Below, piece after piece: positions 52,343 to 62,362 of a stretch of DNA of 64,000 nt. How positions within the stretch are numbered: position 1 is the stretch's first letter; the number at the start of each line of letters is the position of its first letter. This DNA comes from Flexivirga alba (GTDB lineage: Bacteria; Actinomycetota; Actinomycetes; Actinomycetales; Dermatophilaceae), in contig NZ_JBHSWH010000001.1 in NCBI RefSeq assembly GCF_042661025.1, positions 1 through 64,000 of the forward strand, given 5' to 3'. Made by a program: the position numbers and the translations under genes. The notes under the pieces are model-generated. The model had not been told where the DNA came from and ran no database searches. It was given only the letters and a program-made list of their open reading frames with translations.

Positions 52343-52383
52343 AGATCCGGCCCCGGACCGCAGCAGCGGTTCGGGGCCGGATC
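52343..52383. terminator. Bidirectional terminator between thiolase and OPT genes
   Basis: A stem of about 18 bp, AGATCCGGCCCCGGACCGC with its complement around an AGCA loop, between two convergent genes. A short T-containing stretch follows on the plus strand. Confidence 0.8.
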
Positions 52384-52399
52384 CTTGCATGACGCCCGG

Positions 52400-54391
52400 T
52401 CAGTTCGTGACCTCGGCAACGTCGTCTCCGGCGGTGGAGATCTTGCGGGTCCACTGGTAGACGCCGCCGATCAGCACCACGAAGATGAGCGCTCCGAGCC
52501 ATTCGGACGTGTGCAGGAAGCCGTCCCCGACGACCGCGAGCGGACTCTCCTTGCCGGTCGCCGCGACGATTCCTGCGAGCAGCACGCCGAAGAGGCTCTC
52601 GCCGACGATGAAGCCGGTCGCGACCAGCACCCCGAGCCGCTTGACGCGCTGCGGATTCGTGGTGCTGCGGTCGGCCCAGCCGTCATACAGCGTGCCGATG
52701 ACGGCGCCTATCGGGATCATCAGGGTCAGCGAGATCGGCAGGTACATGCCCATCCCGACGGCGAGCGGCGGCAGCCGGAGCTTGCGCGTGGTCTTGCCCA
52801 GGATCTCGTCGACGATGATCACGACGACGCCGATGGCCGCGCCGAGCCCGATGAGGCCCCAGTCGAGCGATCCGCCGAAGACACCCTTGGCGAGTGACGA
52901 GATCAACGAGGCCTGCGGTGCCGCGAGCGCGTTCTTGCCGGCGCCCGGCGCTCCGAGGAAGCCGAAGCTGTTGTTCATCAGGTCCATGATCGGCGGTATG
53001 ACGAGCGAGCCGAACACGACACCGATGACCAGTGCTACCTGCTGTTTCCACGGTGTGGAGCCGACGAGTTGACCGGTCTTGAGGTCCTGCAGGTTGTCGT
53101 TGGAGATCGTCGCGACACCGAAGACGATGGACGCCGTGAACAATGTGAAGGCGACCATCGCCTCCGTCTGGGCGCCGCTGCCACCTCCGTGCACCGCCTT
53201 GAGAAGCAGGGCCGCCGCGAGGACGACCAGGATGCCGACGCCGGAGATCGGGCTGTTGGACGAGCCGATCAGGCCGGCCATGTAGCCACAGACCGCAGCA
53301 ACGACCAGACCGATCACCAGCACGAAGATCAGACTGAGCGCGATGATGCCGACGAGGCTGCCGTGCAGAGCCGTGTCGTGCGCGAAGCCCCACAGCAGCA
53401 ACGCGATCGGGATCAGCGACAGCAACACGATCGCCACGACAACAGTGATCGGCATGTCCCGCTCAGTCACGTCGACCTCGCCACCACCCTGCCGGGTCCG
53501 GCTCGAGAGGATGGAATCCTTGATGCCGCGGATGATCGGGCCGATGATCTTCAGCAGGGTCCAGATCGCGGCCACCCCAATGGCGCCGGCACCGATGAAT
53601 CGCACGTCGGTCGCGAAGACTCCGCTCACCGCATCGGTGATGTCACCGTGCGAGGGCAGATGACCGGAGGACTTGATCGGCAGCAGCACGCCGAACGAGA
53701 TCAGCAGGCCGACGACCATGGCGACGCCGACGCCGAGTCCGACGAGGTGGCCGACACCGATGAGTGCGAGCGACAGGCTCGAGCCGACCATCGTGCCGCC
53801 ACCGCCGAGATGGAAGACCTTCTGCAACGAACCGGCCGCGACCTTGAGCGCTGCGAGCAATGAAAACCCTGCAGCAGCAAGCGAACCCACGATGATGACG
53901 CGCATCCCGCGGCGATTCTCGTCCGCACCTTCCGTGGTGTCACCGACCCGCAGCACCTCGGCGCCCGCGACGCCTTCGGGATAGGGCAGGTCGGAGCCGG
54001 TCACCAGGGCCCGCCGAAGCGGGATCGAGTAGGCGACCCCGAGGACGCCACCGACGAGGCAGACAGCCATCGTCGTCCAGTAGGGGAATCCCTGCCACCA
54101 GCCGACGATCACCAGGCCGGGCAGCACGAAGATGATCGCGGACAACGTGCCCGCCGCCGAGGCGATGGTCTGCACGATGTTGTTCTCGACCACCGAGTGG
54201 TCGGCGAAATAGCGCAGCACGGTCATCGAGATGACCGCGGCGGGGATCGAGGTGGCAAACGTGAGCCCGACCTTCAGGCCGAGATAGACGTTCGCCGCCG
54301 TGAACACCAGCGTGATCAGACCGCCGATGACGACACCGCGGATGGTCAATTCCCGCACTACTGACCGATCCGCGGGACTCGCAGCGGACAT
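52400..54391 (-). CDS. OPT family oligopeptide transporter
   Basis: A large integral membrane protein (663 residues) with about 14-16 hydrophobic helices, starting ELTIRGVVIGGLITLVFTAANVYLGLKVGLTF, the family signature. OPT proteins import oligopeptides or metal-siderophore complexes with protons. The start ATG 54391 has AGGAGG nine bases upstream; a longer open frame exists but has no such site. Monocistronic. Confidence 0.92.
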   Translation of the reverse strand: MSAASPADRSVVRELTIRGVVIGGLITLVFTAANVYLGLKVGLTFATSIPAAVISMTVLRYFADHSVVENNIVQTIASAAGTLSAIIFVLPGLVIVGWWQGFPYWTTMAVCLVGGVLGVAYSIPLRRALVTGSDLPYPEGVAGAEVLRVGDTTEGADENRRGMRVIIVGSLAAAGFSLLAALKVAAGSLQKVFHLGGGGTMVGSSLSLALIGVGHLVGLGVGVAMVVGLLISFGVLLPIKSSGHLPSHGDITDAVSGVFATDVRFIGAGAIGVAAIWTLLKIIGPIIRGIKDSILSSRTRQGGGEVDVTERDMPITVVVAIVLLSLIPIALLLWGFAHDTALHGSLVGIIALSLIFVLVIGLVVAAVCGYMAGLIGSSNSPISGVGILVVLAAALLLKAVHGGGSGAQTEAMVAFTLFTASIVFGVATISNDNLQDLKTGQLVGSTPWKQQVALVIGVVFGSLVIPPIMDLMNNSFGFLGAPGAGKNALAAPQASLISSLAKGVFGGSLDWGLIGLGAAIGVVVIIVDEILGKTTRKLRLPPLAVGMGMYLPISLTLMIPIGAVIGTLYDGWADRSTTNPQRVKRLGVLVATGFIVGESLFGVLLAGIVAATGKESPLAVVGDGFLHTSEWLGALIFVVLIGGVYQWTRKISTAGDDVAEVTN

Positions 54392-54483
54392 GAAATGAAC
54401 CTCCTGAGGAAAAATTCGACCTGGCCACCCTAAACGCGCCCGGCGCCGTCCCCGAATCGTGCCGTCGCACACCGCCATACGCT

Positions 54484-54768
54484 GTGCCGGTGGACGACGT
54501 CACGACCGAACTGCGCCGGGTGATCCGACGGTGGCAACAGCTGCCCGCGGACACGGCACACGAAAACGCAGGGCTGGTGCGGGAACTCGCGCAGGATCTG
54601 GCCGACCGGACACGTGCTCAGTTGGGGCTGGCGGCCCTCGCCATACCCGATCTCGGGGAGGCGGCGCTCGCCGACCAACTCACGGTGATGGTGTATGACG
54701 CCTGCCGGGTCGGGCTCGAGTCGTACGCGCTGAACGGCCTGACACAGTTGCGCCGGGCACTCCCCTGA
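54484..54768 (+). CDS. Hypothetical helical protein
   Basis: A 94-residue mostly helical protein (VTTELRRVIRRWQQLP, GLVRELAQDLADRTRAQ, LADQLTVMVYDACRVG, SYALNGLTQLRRALP), starting with GTG 54484 or GTG 54490. No family recognised. It lies between OPT (divergent) and a kinase-like gene (convergent). Confidence 0.55.
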   Translation: MPVDDVTTELRRVIRRWQQLPADTAHENAGLVRELAQDLADRTRAQLGLAALAIPDLGEAALADQLTVMVYDACRVGLESYALNGLTQLRRALP

Positions 54769-54778
54769 GGCGGCGCGC

Positions 54779-55561
54779 TCAGAGCAGTGGCGCGAGCGCC
54801 ACTCGGTAGAGGTCGACGTGCTCCGCGTCCGGCTCGAGGTCGGACAGCAGGCGGAACAGCGCCGCACGCAAGATCGCCTGCAGCGAGCCGCCCGACCAGT
54901 CGTGCAGCAGCATCGGATCCGCGCCCGACCACATCACCAGGTCGAGCACGCAGACCGCGTCGGCCCAGCGCACCGGCCGCCAGTAGGGCGCGACGTCGAT
55001 GACCACCGGCACGTCGACGGCGTCCAGCAGCACGTTGCCAGCCAGGTCACCGTGGACGAGTTGGTCGTCGCCGAACGGCTCTGTGTTGCACCGATCGAGC
55101 AGCTCACGCGCGAATGTCGTTTGTGCGTCGCTCAATTCACCGGGATCGAGTGCCTGGTCTCCGAACGCGATGCGCTCGGCACGGTCCCACCGGCTACGCG
55201 GCGGCTGCATCGCGAGCGGCCACCGCGCGAAAGCCTGCGCGAACTCGGCATGCAGCAACGCGCCGGTCGCGCGCACGACCGCGGCATCGGTGCAGGCACG
55301 GCTGCCGGGCTCGTAGCGGCTCGCGGTCCAGCCGTCGACGACCCAGGTCCCGTCGCGAGCGGGGATCGGCATCGCGATGCGAAGGTCCCGCCGGGAGCGG
55401 GTGTCCAGCTCGACCGCCATACGCGCCAGGCGTGGATTGAGCTGGTCGGCGATCCCGTGGTCTCGGCCCGGGCTGAGCACCAGGTCACCGGCCAGCACAC
55501 TCTGTCCTTGCCCACCGGGTAGCCGGTGCAGGTCACCGGGCACAGCAAAGAGGTCGAGCAC
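54779..55561 (-). CDS. Aminoglycoside-phosphotransferase-fold protein (TIGR02569-like)
   Basis: A protein of about 260 residues with a kinase-like fold: VHGDLAGNVLLDAVDVPVVIDVAPYWRPVRWADAV holds the Brenner motif HGDLxxxN and the metal aspartate. Residues around SERVLDLFAVPGDLHRLPGGQGQSVLAGDLVLSPG match the N-terminus of an uncharacterised actinobacterial family. GTG 55561 is the best start; the same frame is open far upstream through the Bax-inhibitor gene but that is a shadow. It lies 54 bp downstream of the Bax-inhibitor gene, probably in one operon. Confidence 0.75.
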   Translation of the reverse strand: MLDLFAVPGDLHRLPGGQGQSVLAGDLVLSPGRDHGIADQLNPRLARMAVELDTRSRRDLRIAMPIPARDGTWVVDGWTASRYEPGSRACTDAAVVRATGALLHAEFAQAFARWPLAMQPPRSRWDRAERIAFGDQALDPGELSDAQTTFARELLDRCNTEPFGDDQLVHGDLAGNVLLDAVDVPVVIDVAPYWRPVRWADAVCVLDLVMWSGADPMLLHDWSGGSLQAILRAALFRLLSDLEPDAEHVDLYRVALAPLL

Positions 55562-55614
55562 ACGCTCCGAAGGGAAGGTGTGCTCGACCTGTGTGGTGCT
55601 GTTGGCAGCCAGGG

Positions 55615-56541
55615 TTATCGGCTCTGGATGCGGGCGAAGAGACGCAGCAGCTCGATGTAGAGCCACACGACCGTGACCAGCAGGCCGTGCGCCATCAGCC
55701 AGGAATACTTCTCCGGCAGTCGCGCCTCGACACCGCGCTGGATCGAGTCGAAGTCGACGGCGAGCGAGTATGACGCGAGACCGACCGCGATCACGCTGAT
55801 GATGATGCCGAGCGGGCCGTTGCCGCCGACGCCGAACGGGTTGTGAACCACGCCGGTCCAGACCAGTGCGACGTTGACCAGGGCGAAGAGGAAGTAGCCC
55901 ATCGCCATCATGCCGAAGATCTTGCGGGAGCGCTCGGTGACGCGGATCAGGCCGAACTTCCAGCCAGCGAACATGCCGGCGAAGACGCACAGTGTCGCCA
56001 GCACGGCCTCGGCGACGACGCCCGGGTAGACCCGGTTGAAGAAGCCGCTGGCCGCTCCGACGAAGAGTCCTTCGCAGACGGCATACAGCAGGATCAGCGG
56101 GACGGAGATGACCCGCTTGAAGGAGATCACGAAGCCGATGACGAGGCCGACGATCATGCCGCCGAGCCACAGCGCCATACCGGCGCCTTGGTTCTCCTTG
56201 CCGACGAACCAACCGATGGCTGCGAAGACCAGCAGGATCCCGAACAGACCGAGGGTCTTGGTGACGACGTCGTCCAGCGTCATCCGACCGGACTGTGTCG
56301 CGGTGGCGGACGGCGCGTCATACGCCTTCTCCAGGTCGGGAGCCGGCTGCTGCGGGTAACCCTGCTGGAAACCGGGGTAGCCGCCCTGCTGGGGAGCGCC
56401 GGGGTAGCCGCCCTGCTGGCCGTAACGGGCCTGCTGCTGCTGCTCGGGGCTGCTGAACTGGCCGTACTGCGGCTGCGCCCCGGACACGCGACCCTTGGAC
56501 AGGTCGTCGTTGAACCGGTTGAACACCGGGTTTGATGCCAT
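55615..56541 (-). CDS. Bax inhibitor-1/YccA family membrane protein
   Basis: A 308-residue protein. A hydrophilic N-terminus rich in Gln, Gly, Pro and Tyr (about residues 20-70, with repeats of QQGGYPG) precedes seven membrane helices typical of Bax-inhibitor-1 proteins (GLFGILLVFAAIGWFVG, VPLILLYAVCEGLFVGAASG, FALVNVALVWTGVV). Family members are thought to be pH- or Ca-dependent channels; function here unknown. The ending LLRLFARIQSR is typical of the actinobacterial members. Confidence 0.92.
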   Translation of the reverse strand: MASNPVFNRFNDDLSKGRVSGAQPQYGQFSSPEQQQQARYGQQGGYPGAPQQGGYPGFQQGYPQQPAPDLEKAYDAPSATATQSGRMTLDDVVTKTLGLFGILLVFAAIGWFVGKENQGAGMALWLGGMIVGLVIGFVISFKRVISVPLILLYAVCEGLFVGAASGFFNRVYPGVVAEAVLATLCVFAGMFAGWKFGLIRVTERSRKIFGMMAMGYFLFALVNVALVWTGVVHNPFGVGGNGPLGIIISVIAVGLASYSLAVDFDSIQRGVEARLPEKYSWLMAHGLLVTVVWLYIELLRLFARIQSR

Positions 56542-56661
56542 GTCAGTCCCTAACCTTTGTCGAACGGCTGTGACGGATGTTGCCTGACCGCAGTCTATGG
56601 GACAGGGGGATGCGCCACATATTTGTCAACGTCGACGGCCGCACCCGGTGTTCCGGACGCG

Positions 56662-58137
56662 TCAGCGCATTCGCTGCAGGGACGCCGCCGCATCTCGCAC
56701 GGCGTCCCGGAACGCGTCCTGCCCGGCGATCTCGTCGTCGAAGATCTCGCGGACCCCGAGCATCCGGTCCACCAGACCCTCCTCGGACCCGGCGGCCCGA
56801 TCCCGCAGGACGGACGCGAGCGGATCGTTCAGCGGCAACTCGTGACCGTGGGTGTCTCGGCCACGAGAGACGTAGACGATCCAGGCCGCGACCGCCAGTG
56901 CGCAATGATGCGGTGTCGCACCCGCCCGCAGGCGGTCCTTGGCCGTGTCGAGCAGTCGGATCGGCAACTTCTGCGAACCATCCATCGCGACCTGCACGGT
57001 CGTATGCCGCAGGTACGGATTGCCGAAGCGGGCCAGGACCTGCTCGCCATACGCCTCGAGGTCCACTCCCGGCGGCGCCTCGAGGGTCGGGATCGCATCT
57101 TCGCGCTGCAGACCGCGCGCGGCGTCATACAACCGCTCGTCGGCGATCGCGTCGGCGATCGTCCGGTGCCCGTGCAGCGCTCCGAGGTAGGCGAGTAACG
57201 AGTGGGTCCCGTTGAGCATCCGCAACTTTGCCTTCTCGTATGGCGCCACCTCCGTTGCGAGCGTGGCTCCCGCCTGCTCCCAGGCCGGCCGATCTGCGGC
57301 GAAGCGGTCCTCGATGACCCACTGCCCGAAAGGCTCGGCGACGACCAGGCCTGCGTCATACAACCGGAGCAACTCGGCCGCTTCGGCCCGATCCTGATCG
57401 GTCGTTGCCGGGACGATGCGGTCGACCATCGTCGAGGGGAAAGTCACGTCCTGGCGGAGCCAGCCGGCGAAATCGTCGTCTCCCGCGGCGTCAGCGAGTT
57501 CGCGGACGAGCCGACCGAGTTGGGTCCCATTGCCCGGCAGGTTGTCGCAGCTGACGACACTGATCGGATCGGCCGCCGCCGAGAACCTGGCTGCCAGCCC
57601 AGTCGCGAGCAACCCGACCGACGAGCCCGTGGGACCCGGGACGCCGGTGCCCGCGAGCGCAGCCCGGACCGCGGCGACGTCCGCGGTGACCGCCGCTGTG
57701 CCGAGCGCCAGACCACCGTCCGGTGTGCGGGGGTAGCCCTTCTCGGTGATTGTCAGGGTCACCACGCGCACGTCGGGTGACGCGATGGCGGCCAGCGCCG
57801 ACCTCTGGTCGGCCCCGCCGCTGATGACTTCGCGAACGGCTCCGACCACGTGCAGCGTGGAGCGCTCGACCGACTTGGTCAGCACGCCATACAGCCCGTC
57901 CTGCGGCGCCAGTTGTTCGACGACGTTCGCGGACCGCCCGGTGACCGCGAAGATGCCCCACCGGTCATCGCCGGTGGCCGCACTCGCCAACTCGGTGTAG
58001 ACCGCTTGATGCGCTCGGTGAAATGCCCCGATCCCGAGGTGTACCAAGCCAGTTGACAGATTTCGTGGATCGACTGCGGGCAGCGTGACGACGTCGGTCG
58101 ACGCCGTTGGCAGTGTGCTCAGAGCGAGCCGTTGCAC
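56662..58137 (-). CDS. uxuB: Mannitol dehydrogenase family protein, fructuronate reductase-like
   Basis: A 491-residue long-chain polyol dehydrogenase: STGLVHLGIGAFHRAHQAVYTE (NAD motif of the family), TLTITEKGYPRT, SCDNLPGNG and the active-site lysine in KAKLRMLNGTHSLLAYLG. It could be fructuronate reductase (UxuB) or mannitol/arabitol dehydrogenase. A uxaC gene at the end of the same cluster favours fructuronate reductase. GTG 58137 lies three bases after the permease stop with AAGGA upstream: part of the ABC operon. Confidence 0.87.
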   Translation of the reverse strand: MQRLALSTLPTASTDVVTLPAVDPRNLSTGLVHLGIGAFHRAHQAVYTELASAATGDDRWGIFAVTGRSANVVEQLAPQDGLYGVLTKSVERSTLHVVGAVREVISGGADQRSALAAIASPDVRVVTLTITEKGYPRTPDGGLALGTAAVTADVAAVRAALAGTGVPGPTGSSVGLLATGLAARFSAAADPISVVSCDNLPGNGTQLGRLVRELADAAGDDDFAGWLRQDVTFPSTMVDRIVPATTDQDRAEAAELLRLYDAGLVVAEPFGQWVIEDRFAADRPAWEQAGATLATEVAPYEKAKLRMLNGTHSLLAYLGALHGHRTIADAIADERLYDAARGLQREDAIPTLEAPPGVDLEAYGEQVLARFGNPYLRHTTVQVAMDGSQKLPIRLLDTAKDRLRAGATPHHCALAVAAWIVYVSRGRDTHGHELPLNDPLASVLRDRAAGSEEGLVDRMLGVREIFDDEIAGQDAFRDAVRDAAASLQRMR

Positions 58138-58140
58138 GCC

Positions 58141-59010
58141 TCAGTCCTTCGAGTCGTCGACACGGGCGACCAGCTGGGTCGGGTTGACGAAGCGCAGCGC
58201 GATCACCAGCAGCACGAGCATCGACAGCATGTAGATGACCGCCATCGCATCCACGGACTGCTGCGCCCGGATGCCGGCACCGGTCATGGCGGTGAACAGC
58301 GCCACCACCAGGGTGTTGGAGCTCGAGTCCGAGGTGAGGAAGGTCAGCTCGAACATGCCGACTGTCCGCACCAGCACGAGGACCGCCGCGGCCAAGATGC
58401 CCGGGATCAGCAGCGGGGCGAGGATGCGCAGGAACAGCTTCGACGTCGATGCACCGCACATGCGCGCAGCCGACTCGATCGACGGATTGATCTGCTCGAT
58501 GAACGGGGTCATGGTCAACACCACGAACGGCACCGAGGGCACCAGGTTCGCCAGGATGACCCCGGTGAGCCCGGGAGCCAGGTGGTAGTAGTTGAGCAGT
58601 GTCGCCAACGGGATCCCGTAGGTGATCGGCGGCATCATGATCGGCAGTAGGAAGAGCAGCATCACGAACTTCGACCCCGGGAACTTCTTGCGGGCCAGCA
58701 CGTACGACGCGGGCACTCCGATGAGCACCGACAACGCCACGACAACGATGGCGACGACCAGGGTCGTGACGACCACCTGGGTCAGGTCGTACTGCGTCCA
58801 GGCGGTGCCGTACCAAGATCCGGTGTAGCTCGTCGGCAACCAGCTGTCGAACCATTTACCGGCGAACGAGTTGACGACAACAGACGCGACGACTCCGAAG
58901 ACCAGGATCAGGAAGATCGCCATACCGCCCCAGGTCAAGAACGCCCCGGGTGAGGCGATGAAGCGGCGGCGGCGCGCGGTGGGCGAGCTGCGCTCGACGA
59001 GCGTGGTCAT
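58141..59010 (-). CDS. ABC importer permease, PotC-like
   Basis: A 289-residue permease with six membrane helices and an EAA loop (IEQINPSIESAARMCGASTSKLFLRILAPLLIPG). With its partner it forms the membrane channel of a PotABCD-type importer. Starts with ATG inside the stop of the first permease (TGATG, one-base overlap). The substrate is probably a hexuronate or related acid judged from gene context. Confidence 0.88.
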   Translation of the reverse strand: MTTLVERSSPTARRRRFIASPGAFLTWGGMAIFLILVFGVVASVVVNSFAGKWFDSWLPTSYTGSWYGTAWTQYDLTQVVVTTLVVAIVVVALSVLIGVPASYVLARKKFPGSKFVMLLFLLPIMMPPITYGIPLATLLNYYHLAPGLTGVILANLVPSVPFVVLTMTPFIEQINPSIESAARMCGASTSKLFLRILAPLLIPGILAAAVLVLVRTVGMFELTFLTSDSSSNTLVVALFTAMTGAGIRAQQSVDAMAVIYMLSMLVLLVIALRFVNPTQLVARVDDSKD

Positions 59011-59939
59011 CAGCCCTTACCTCCGGTGGATCCCTTGTACATGGTCGATCGCAGCATCAGGACCACTCCGATCACGAGCATCTCGACAACTCCCATCACG
59101 ATGGCGGAGGCAGACGCCAGCGGGTAGTCGAACATCTGGCCCCAGGCGTTGTACGCGACGTACGCGACGACCCGGGTGGAGCCGGACGGGTCACCGACGA
59201 GGATCGCCGAGGGGAACACGCTGAAGGCCAGCACGAAGGTCAGGCAGAAGGTGGTCGCCAAGCCAGGTGCGAGCAGCGGCATGATGATCCGACGGAAGCG
59301 CTGTTTCCAGTCAGCACCAAGGGTTTTCGCCGCCGCTTCCAGGGACGGGTCGATCCCTGACATGTAGGACAGGATCAGCAGGAACGCGAAGGGGAAGCCG
59401 GAAATGATCAGTGACCACAGCACGCCCCAGTAGTTCTGGACAAGTTGCACCGGGCCGATGTCGAACAGGCCGAGGAACCGGTTGAACCAGCCGCGTGGCC
59501 CGAAGAAGTTCAGCAGGCCCTCTGCGGTCAGCACGGTGCCGAGCGTGATCGGCACCACGAGGATCGTCGTGAGCAGCCGCTTGCCGCGGAAGTTGCGACG
59601 CATCATGTAGGCCAACGGAATCGACGCGATGACGTTGATCAGCGCTGCCGGCAGCGCGAGCTTCATGGTGATCCAGAGCGAGTCCCAGCCACGCATCTCC
59701 GGATCGGTGAAGAACGCCTGGTAGGCGCCGAACACGCCGCCCTTGTTCGGGTGCAGTGACAGGTTCAGGCCGTAGAGGAACGGATAGATGAACAACACGA
59801 TCACGAAGAGCAACCCGGGCACCAGCAACAACAGCGTGCGGTCGATGCCGTGTTCGGCAAGACGGTGCACCAGGGAGGGCTTCGGCGGCGGATTGCCTTG
59901 CGGTGTATGCCGTTCCGCGTCGAGGACCGGCGAACTCAT
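59010..59939 (-). CDS. ABC importer permease, PotB-like
   Basis: A 309-residue permease with six helices (TLLLLVPGLLFVIVLFIYPF first) and the EAA loop GIDPSLEAAAKTLGADWKQ. Its ATG overlaps the ATPase stop (ATGA). A 30-residue cytoplasmic N-terminus precedes the first helix. Confidence 0.88.
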   Translation of the reverse strand: MSSPVLDAERHTPQGNPPPKPSLVHRLAEHGIDRTLLLLVPGLLFVIVLFIYPFLYGLNLSLHPNKGGVFGAYQAFFTDPEMRGWDSLWITMKLALPAALINVIASIPLAYMMRRNFRGKRLLTTILVVPITLGTVLTAEGLLNFFGPRGWFNRFLGLFDIGPVQLVQNYWGVLWSLIISGFPFAFLLILSYMSGIDPSLEAAAKTLGADWKQRFRRIIMPLLAPGLATTFCLTFVLAFSVFPSAILVGDPSGSTRVVAYVAYNAWGQMFDYPLASASAIVMGVVEMLVIGVVLMLRSTMYKGSTGGKG

Positions 59940-61081
59940 GTACCGACACCTGCGGCTTCGAGTTTCAAGGAGCCACGTCCCGGTGCCGAGTCAGCGCTCT
60001 CCGCGGCGACAGGAAACACCAGGAGACGGTTCGCCTCGGCGGTCAGCCGGATCGGATCGCCGACCGACGGACGCTCGTTCGTGCGCACATGCACGGCTTC
60101 GCCAGTGGCCAAGTGGGCCTCGACGGCGAACTCGCGGCCCTGATACTCGACCACTCCGACCGTGGCATCCACGACGAGCGCGGACGAAGTGTCGGCGTCA
60201 CCGATCGTGAGGTCTTCGGGTCGGATGGCGACCTGCACACGCGCACCGGCAGGGACCGGATTGGCGGCCATCCCGCGGCCGGTCGTGCCGAGCAGTGAGA
60301 CCTCGACCTCCCCGTCGCCGCCCTGCTCGATGACACCGTCGAAAAGGTTGCGGTAGCCCATGAAGTCGGCGACGTGCGCGTTGGCCGGTGTCTCGTGCAG
60401 CTGCTGTGGAGTGCCGATCTGTTGGACCTCGCCGAGCCGCAGCACGACCAGCCGGTCCGCGAGGGACAGCGCTTCCTCCTGGTCGTGCGTGACGTAGATC
60501 GTGGTCAACCCCAGTGACTGGTGCAGACGTCGGATCTCCGTGCGCATCTCGAGGCGGAGCTTGGCATCGAGGTTCGACAGCGGTTCGTCCATGAGCACCA
60601 GCGGCGGCCGGAGCACGACCGCGCGGGCGATGGCGACCCGCTGCTGCTGGCCGCCGGACATCTGACCCGGCAGCTTCTTGGCATGCGGCCCCAGTTGCAC
60701 CAGCTCGATCGCCTCGGCGACCCGGCGCTTGATCTCGGCCCGGGGAACCTTGCGCATCTGCAAGCCGAAGGCGATGTTCTTCTGCACCGAAAGGTGAGGG
60801 AAGAGAGCGTAGTTCTGGAAAACCATCCCGAAGCCACGCTTCTCCGGTGGCAACTGGTCAACCTGCCGGTCGTCGAGCATGATCCGGCCACCGGTCAGCG
60901 GAAGCAGCCCGGCGATGCAGTTCAACGCGGTCGACTTGCCGCACCCCGACGGCCCGAGCAGTGCGATGAACTCGCCCTGCTTGATCGTCAGGTCGAGACC
61001 ACTCAACGCGGTCTGGCCGCCGAAGCTGCGGGTCAGACCCTCCAATCGAAGAGTGCGGAAGTCGTCCTTGGCGGCTGTCAT
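59936..61081 (-). CDS. ABC importer ATPase, PotA-like with TOBE domain
   Basis: A 381-residue ATPase: Walker A GPSGCGKST, signature MSGGQQQRVAIARAVVL, Walker B LVLMDEPLSNLDAKLRLEMR, switch histidine in IYVTHDQEEALSLAD and a C-terminal TOBE domain (VAIRPEDLTIGD) that in this family often senses the substrate or regulatory proteins. Its ATG overlaps the stop of the binding-protein gene as ATGA. Confidence 0.93.
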   Translation of the reverse strand: MTAAKDDFRTLRLEGLTRSFGGQTALSGLDLTIKQGEFIALLGPSGCGKSTALNCIAGLLPLTGGRIMLDDRQVDQLPPEKRGFGMVFQNYALFPHLSVQKNIAFGLQMRKVPRAEIKRRVAEAIELVQLGPHAKKLPGQMSGGQQQRVAIARAVVLRPPLVLMDEPLSNLDAKLRLEMRTEIRRLHQSLGLTTIYVTHDQEEALSLADRLVVLRLGEVQQIGTPQQLHETPANAHVADFMGYRNLFDGVIEQGGDGEVEVSLLGTTGRGMAANPVPAGARVQVAIRPEDLTIGDADTSSALVVDATVGVVEYQGREFAVEAHLATGEAVHVRTNERPSVGDPIRLTAEANRLLVFPVAAESADSAPGRGSLKLEAAGVGT

Positions 61082-62301
61082 TTACTCTTCGCCTTCCCGC
61101 CGCCGACCTTCTGGTCCCACATGCTGAATGCCTTCACGAGCTTCTTGGCGTCGATCGGCGTGACGACCGGGTTGGACTTGATCAGGGCGTCATACTCCGG
61201 GCGCCCGTACTCCTTGATCACCTGCTGGCTCTTGCTCGGTGCCATGTCGATGGTCACGCCCTTGACCGCCGGACCCGGGTAGAAGTAGCCGTCGTCGAAG
61301 GTCTTCGCCTGCTGCTTCTTGGTGAGCGCGTAGTTGAGGACCTGCAGGATCGCGGACATCTTGTCGGTCGAAACGCCATTCGGCACAGCGGCATACTGCG
61401 CATCGGAGACCCACTTGAAGCCGTCCAACGAGGTGACTTTGAAGTTCTTCGGCACCTGATCGAGCGCACGAGGGTTGATGTCCCAGCCGGTGGTGGTGAG
61501 GGCCATGTCCCACGCGCCGGTCTTGAGGTTGTTCATCGTGACGCTGGTGCCCGTCGGGTACGTGTTGATGTACTTGCCGAGGTTCTGCAGGTACGTCCAA
61601 GTCTTCGGCCAGCCGTTCACCGGATCCTTCGGGTCCTTGTCCTTCAGGATGTACGGAAGCCCCATCAGCCAGGTGCGGCCCGGTCCGGAGTTGGCCGGCT
61701 GGGCATAGCCGAACTTGCCGGGGTGCGCCTTCGCCCAGGCCAGCAGCTCGGTCGCGGTCTTCGGCGGGTTCTTCACCTTGTCCGGGTTGTACTCCAGCAG
61801 CGGGCCGGACGGGTAGTAGACCAGCTCCACCGCCTGGTCCTGCGCGAGCTTCTTCATGTTCGCCGCCGGCGTCTGGTAATTCGCCATGTTCGCCAACCGG
61901 CTGGAGAACTTCTTCATGTTGACGAACAGTCCCTGCTCGATCCCGGCGGACAAGCCGTCGGTTCCCGTGAGAACGAGGTCGATGTGCAGGTTGCCGGCAT
62001 CCTGCTGCGCCTTGACCTTGCCGGCCATGTCGGGAGCACCGGCCGTCTGCCAGGTGACCTTCGAGATGACGTCCGGGTGCTCTTTCACGAACGACGAGAA
62101 GATCGATTCGGTCAGCTGCTTGTTGCCCGCGACGTCCAGAATGTTGAGCGTGATCGCCTTCGACGGCTTCGCCGGCACGGCGGAGGCGTTGATGGACTTC
62201 GACGCACCGGAGCCGCCGCCTCCCGGAGTCCCGCAGGCAGTCATGGCGAGGCCGGCGGCAGCCACCGCGGCAACTGTTCCAACTTTTTTGGTGAAGCGCA
62301 T
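61078..62301 (-). CDS. Extracellular solute-binding lipoprotein (family 1)
   Basis: The 407-residue binding protein of the importer. Start ATG 62301 (MRFTKKVGTVAAVAAAGLAM) has AAGGAG upstream. The lipobox LAMTAC puts the lipidated cysteine at about residue 24. The mature part (ITLNILDVAGNKQLTESIFSSFVKEHPDV) is of the family-1, PotD/AEP-like type that binds small charged molecules. It opens a five-gene operon with four overlapping junctions. Confidence 0.9.
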   Translation of the reverse strand: MRFTKKVGTVAAVAAAGLAMTACGTPGGGGSGASKSINASAVPAKPSKAITLNILDVAGNKQLTESIFSSFVKEHPDVISKVTWQTAGAPDMAGKVKAQQDAGNLHIDLVLTGTDGLSAGIEQGLFVNMKKFSSRLANMANYQTPAANMKKLAQDQAVELVYYPSGPLLEYNPDKVKNPPKTATELLAWAKAHPGKFGYAQPANSGPGRTWLMGLPYILKDKDPKDPVNGWPKTWTYLQNLGKYINTYPTGTSVTMNNLKTGAWDMALTTTGWDINPRALDQVPKNFKVTSLDGFKWVSDAQYAAVPNGVSTDKMSAILQVLNYALTKKQQAKTFDDGYFYPGPAVKGVTIDMAPSKSQQVIKEYGRPEYDALIKSNPVVTPIDAKKLVKAFSMWDQKVGGGKAKSK

Positions 62302-62362
62302 GTGGTTTCGCTCCTTGGATCCTTGAAGTTCATTCGGGACAGGCACAGGAAGCTTGAGATGC

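Noticed and set aside
55562..56212. Upstream part of the 477-residue frame ending in the kinase-like gene
   Set aside because: It is a same-strand shadow of the Bax-inhibitor gene in another frame.
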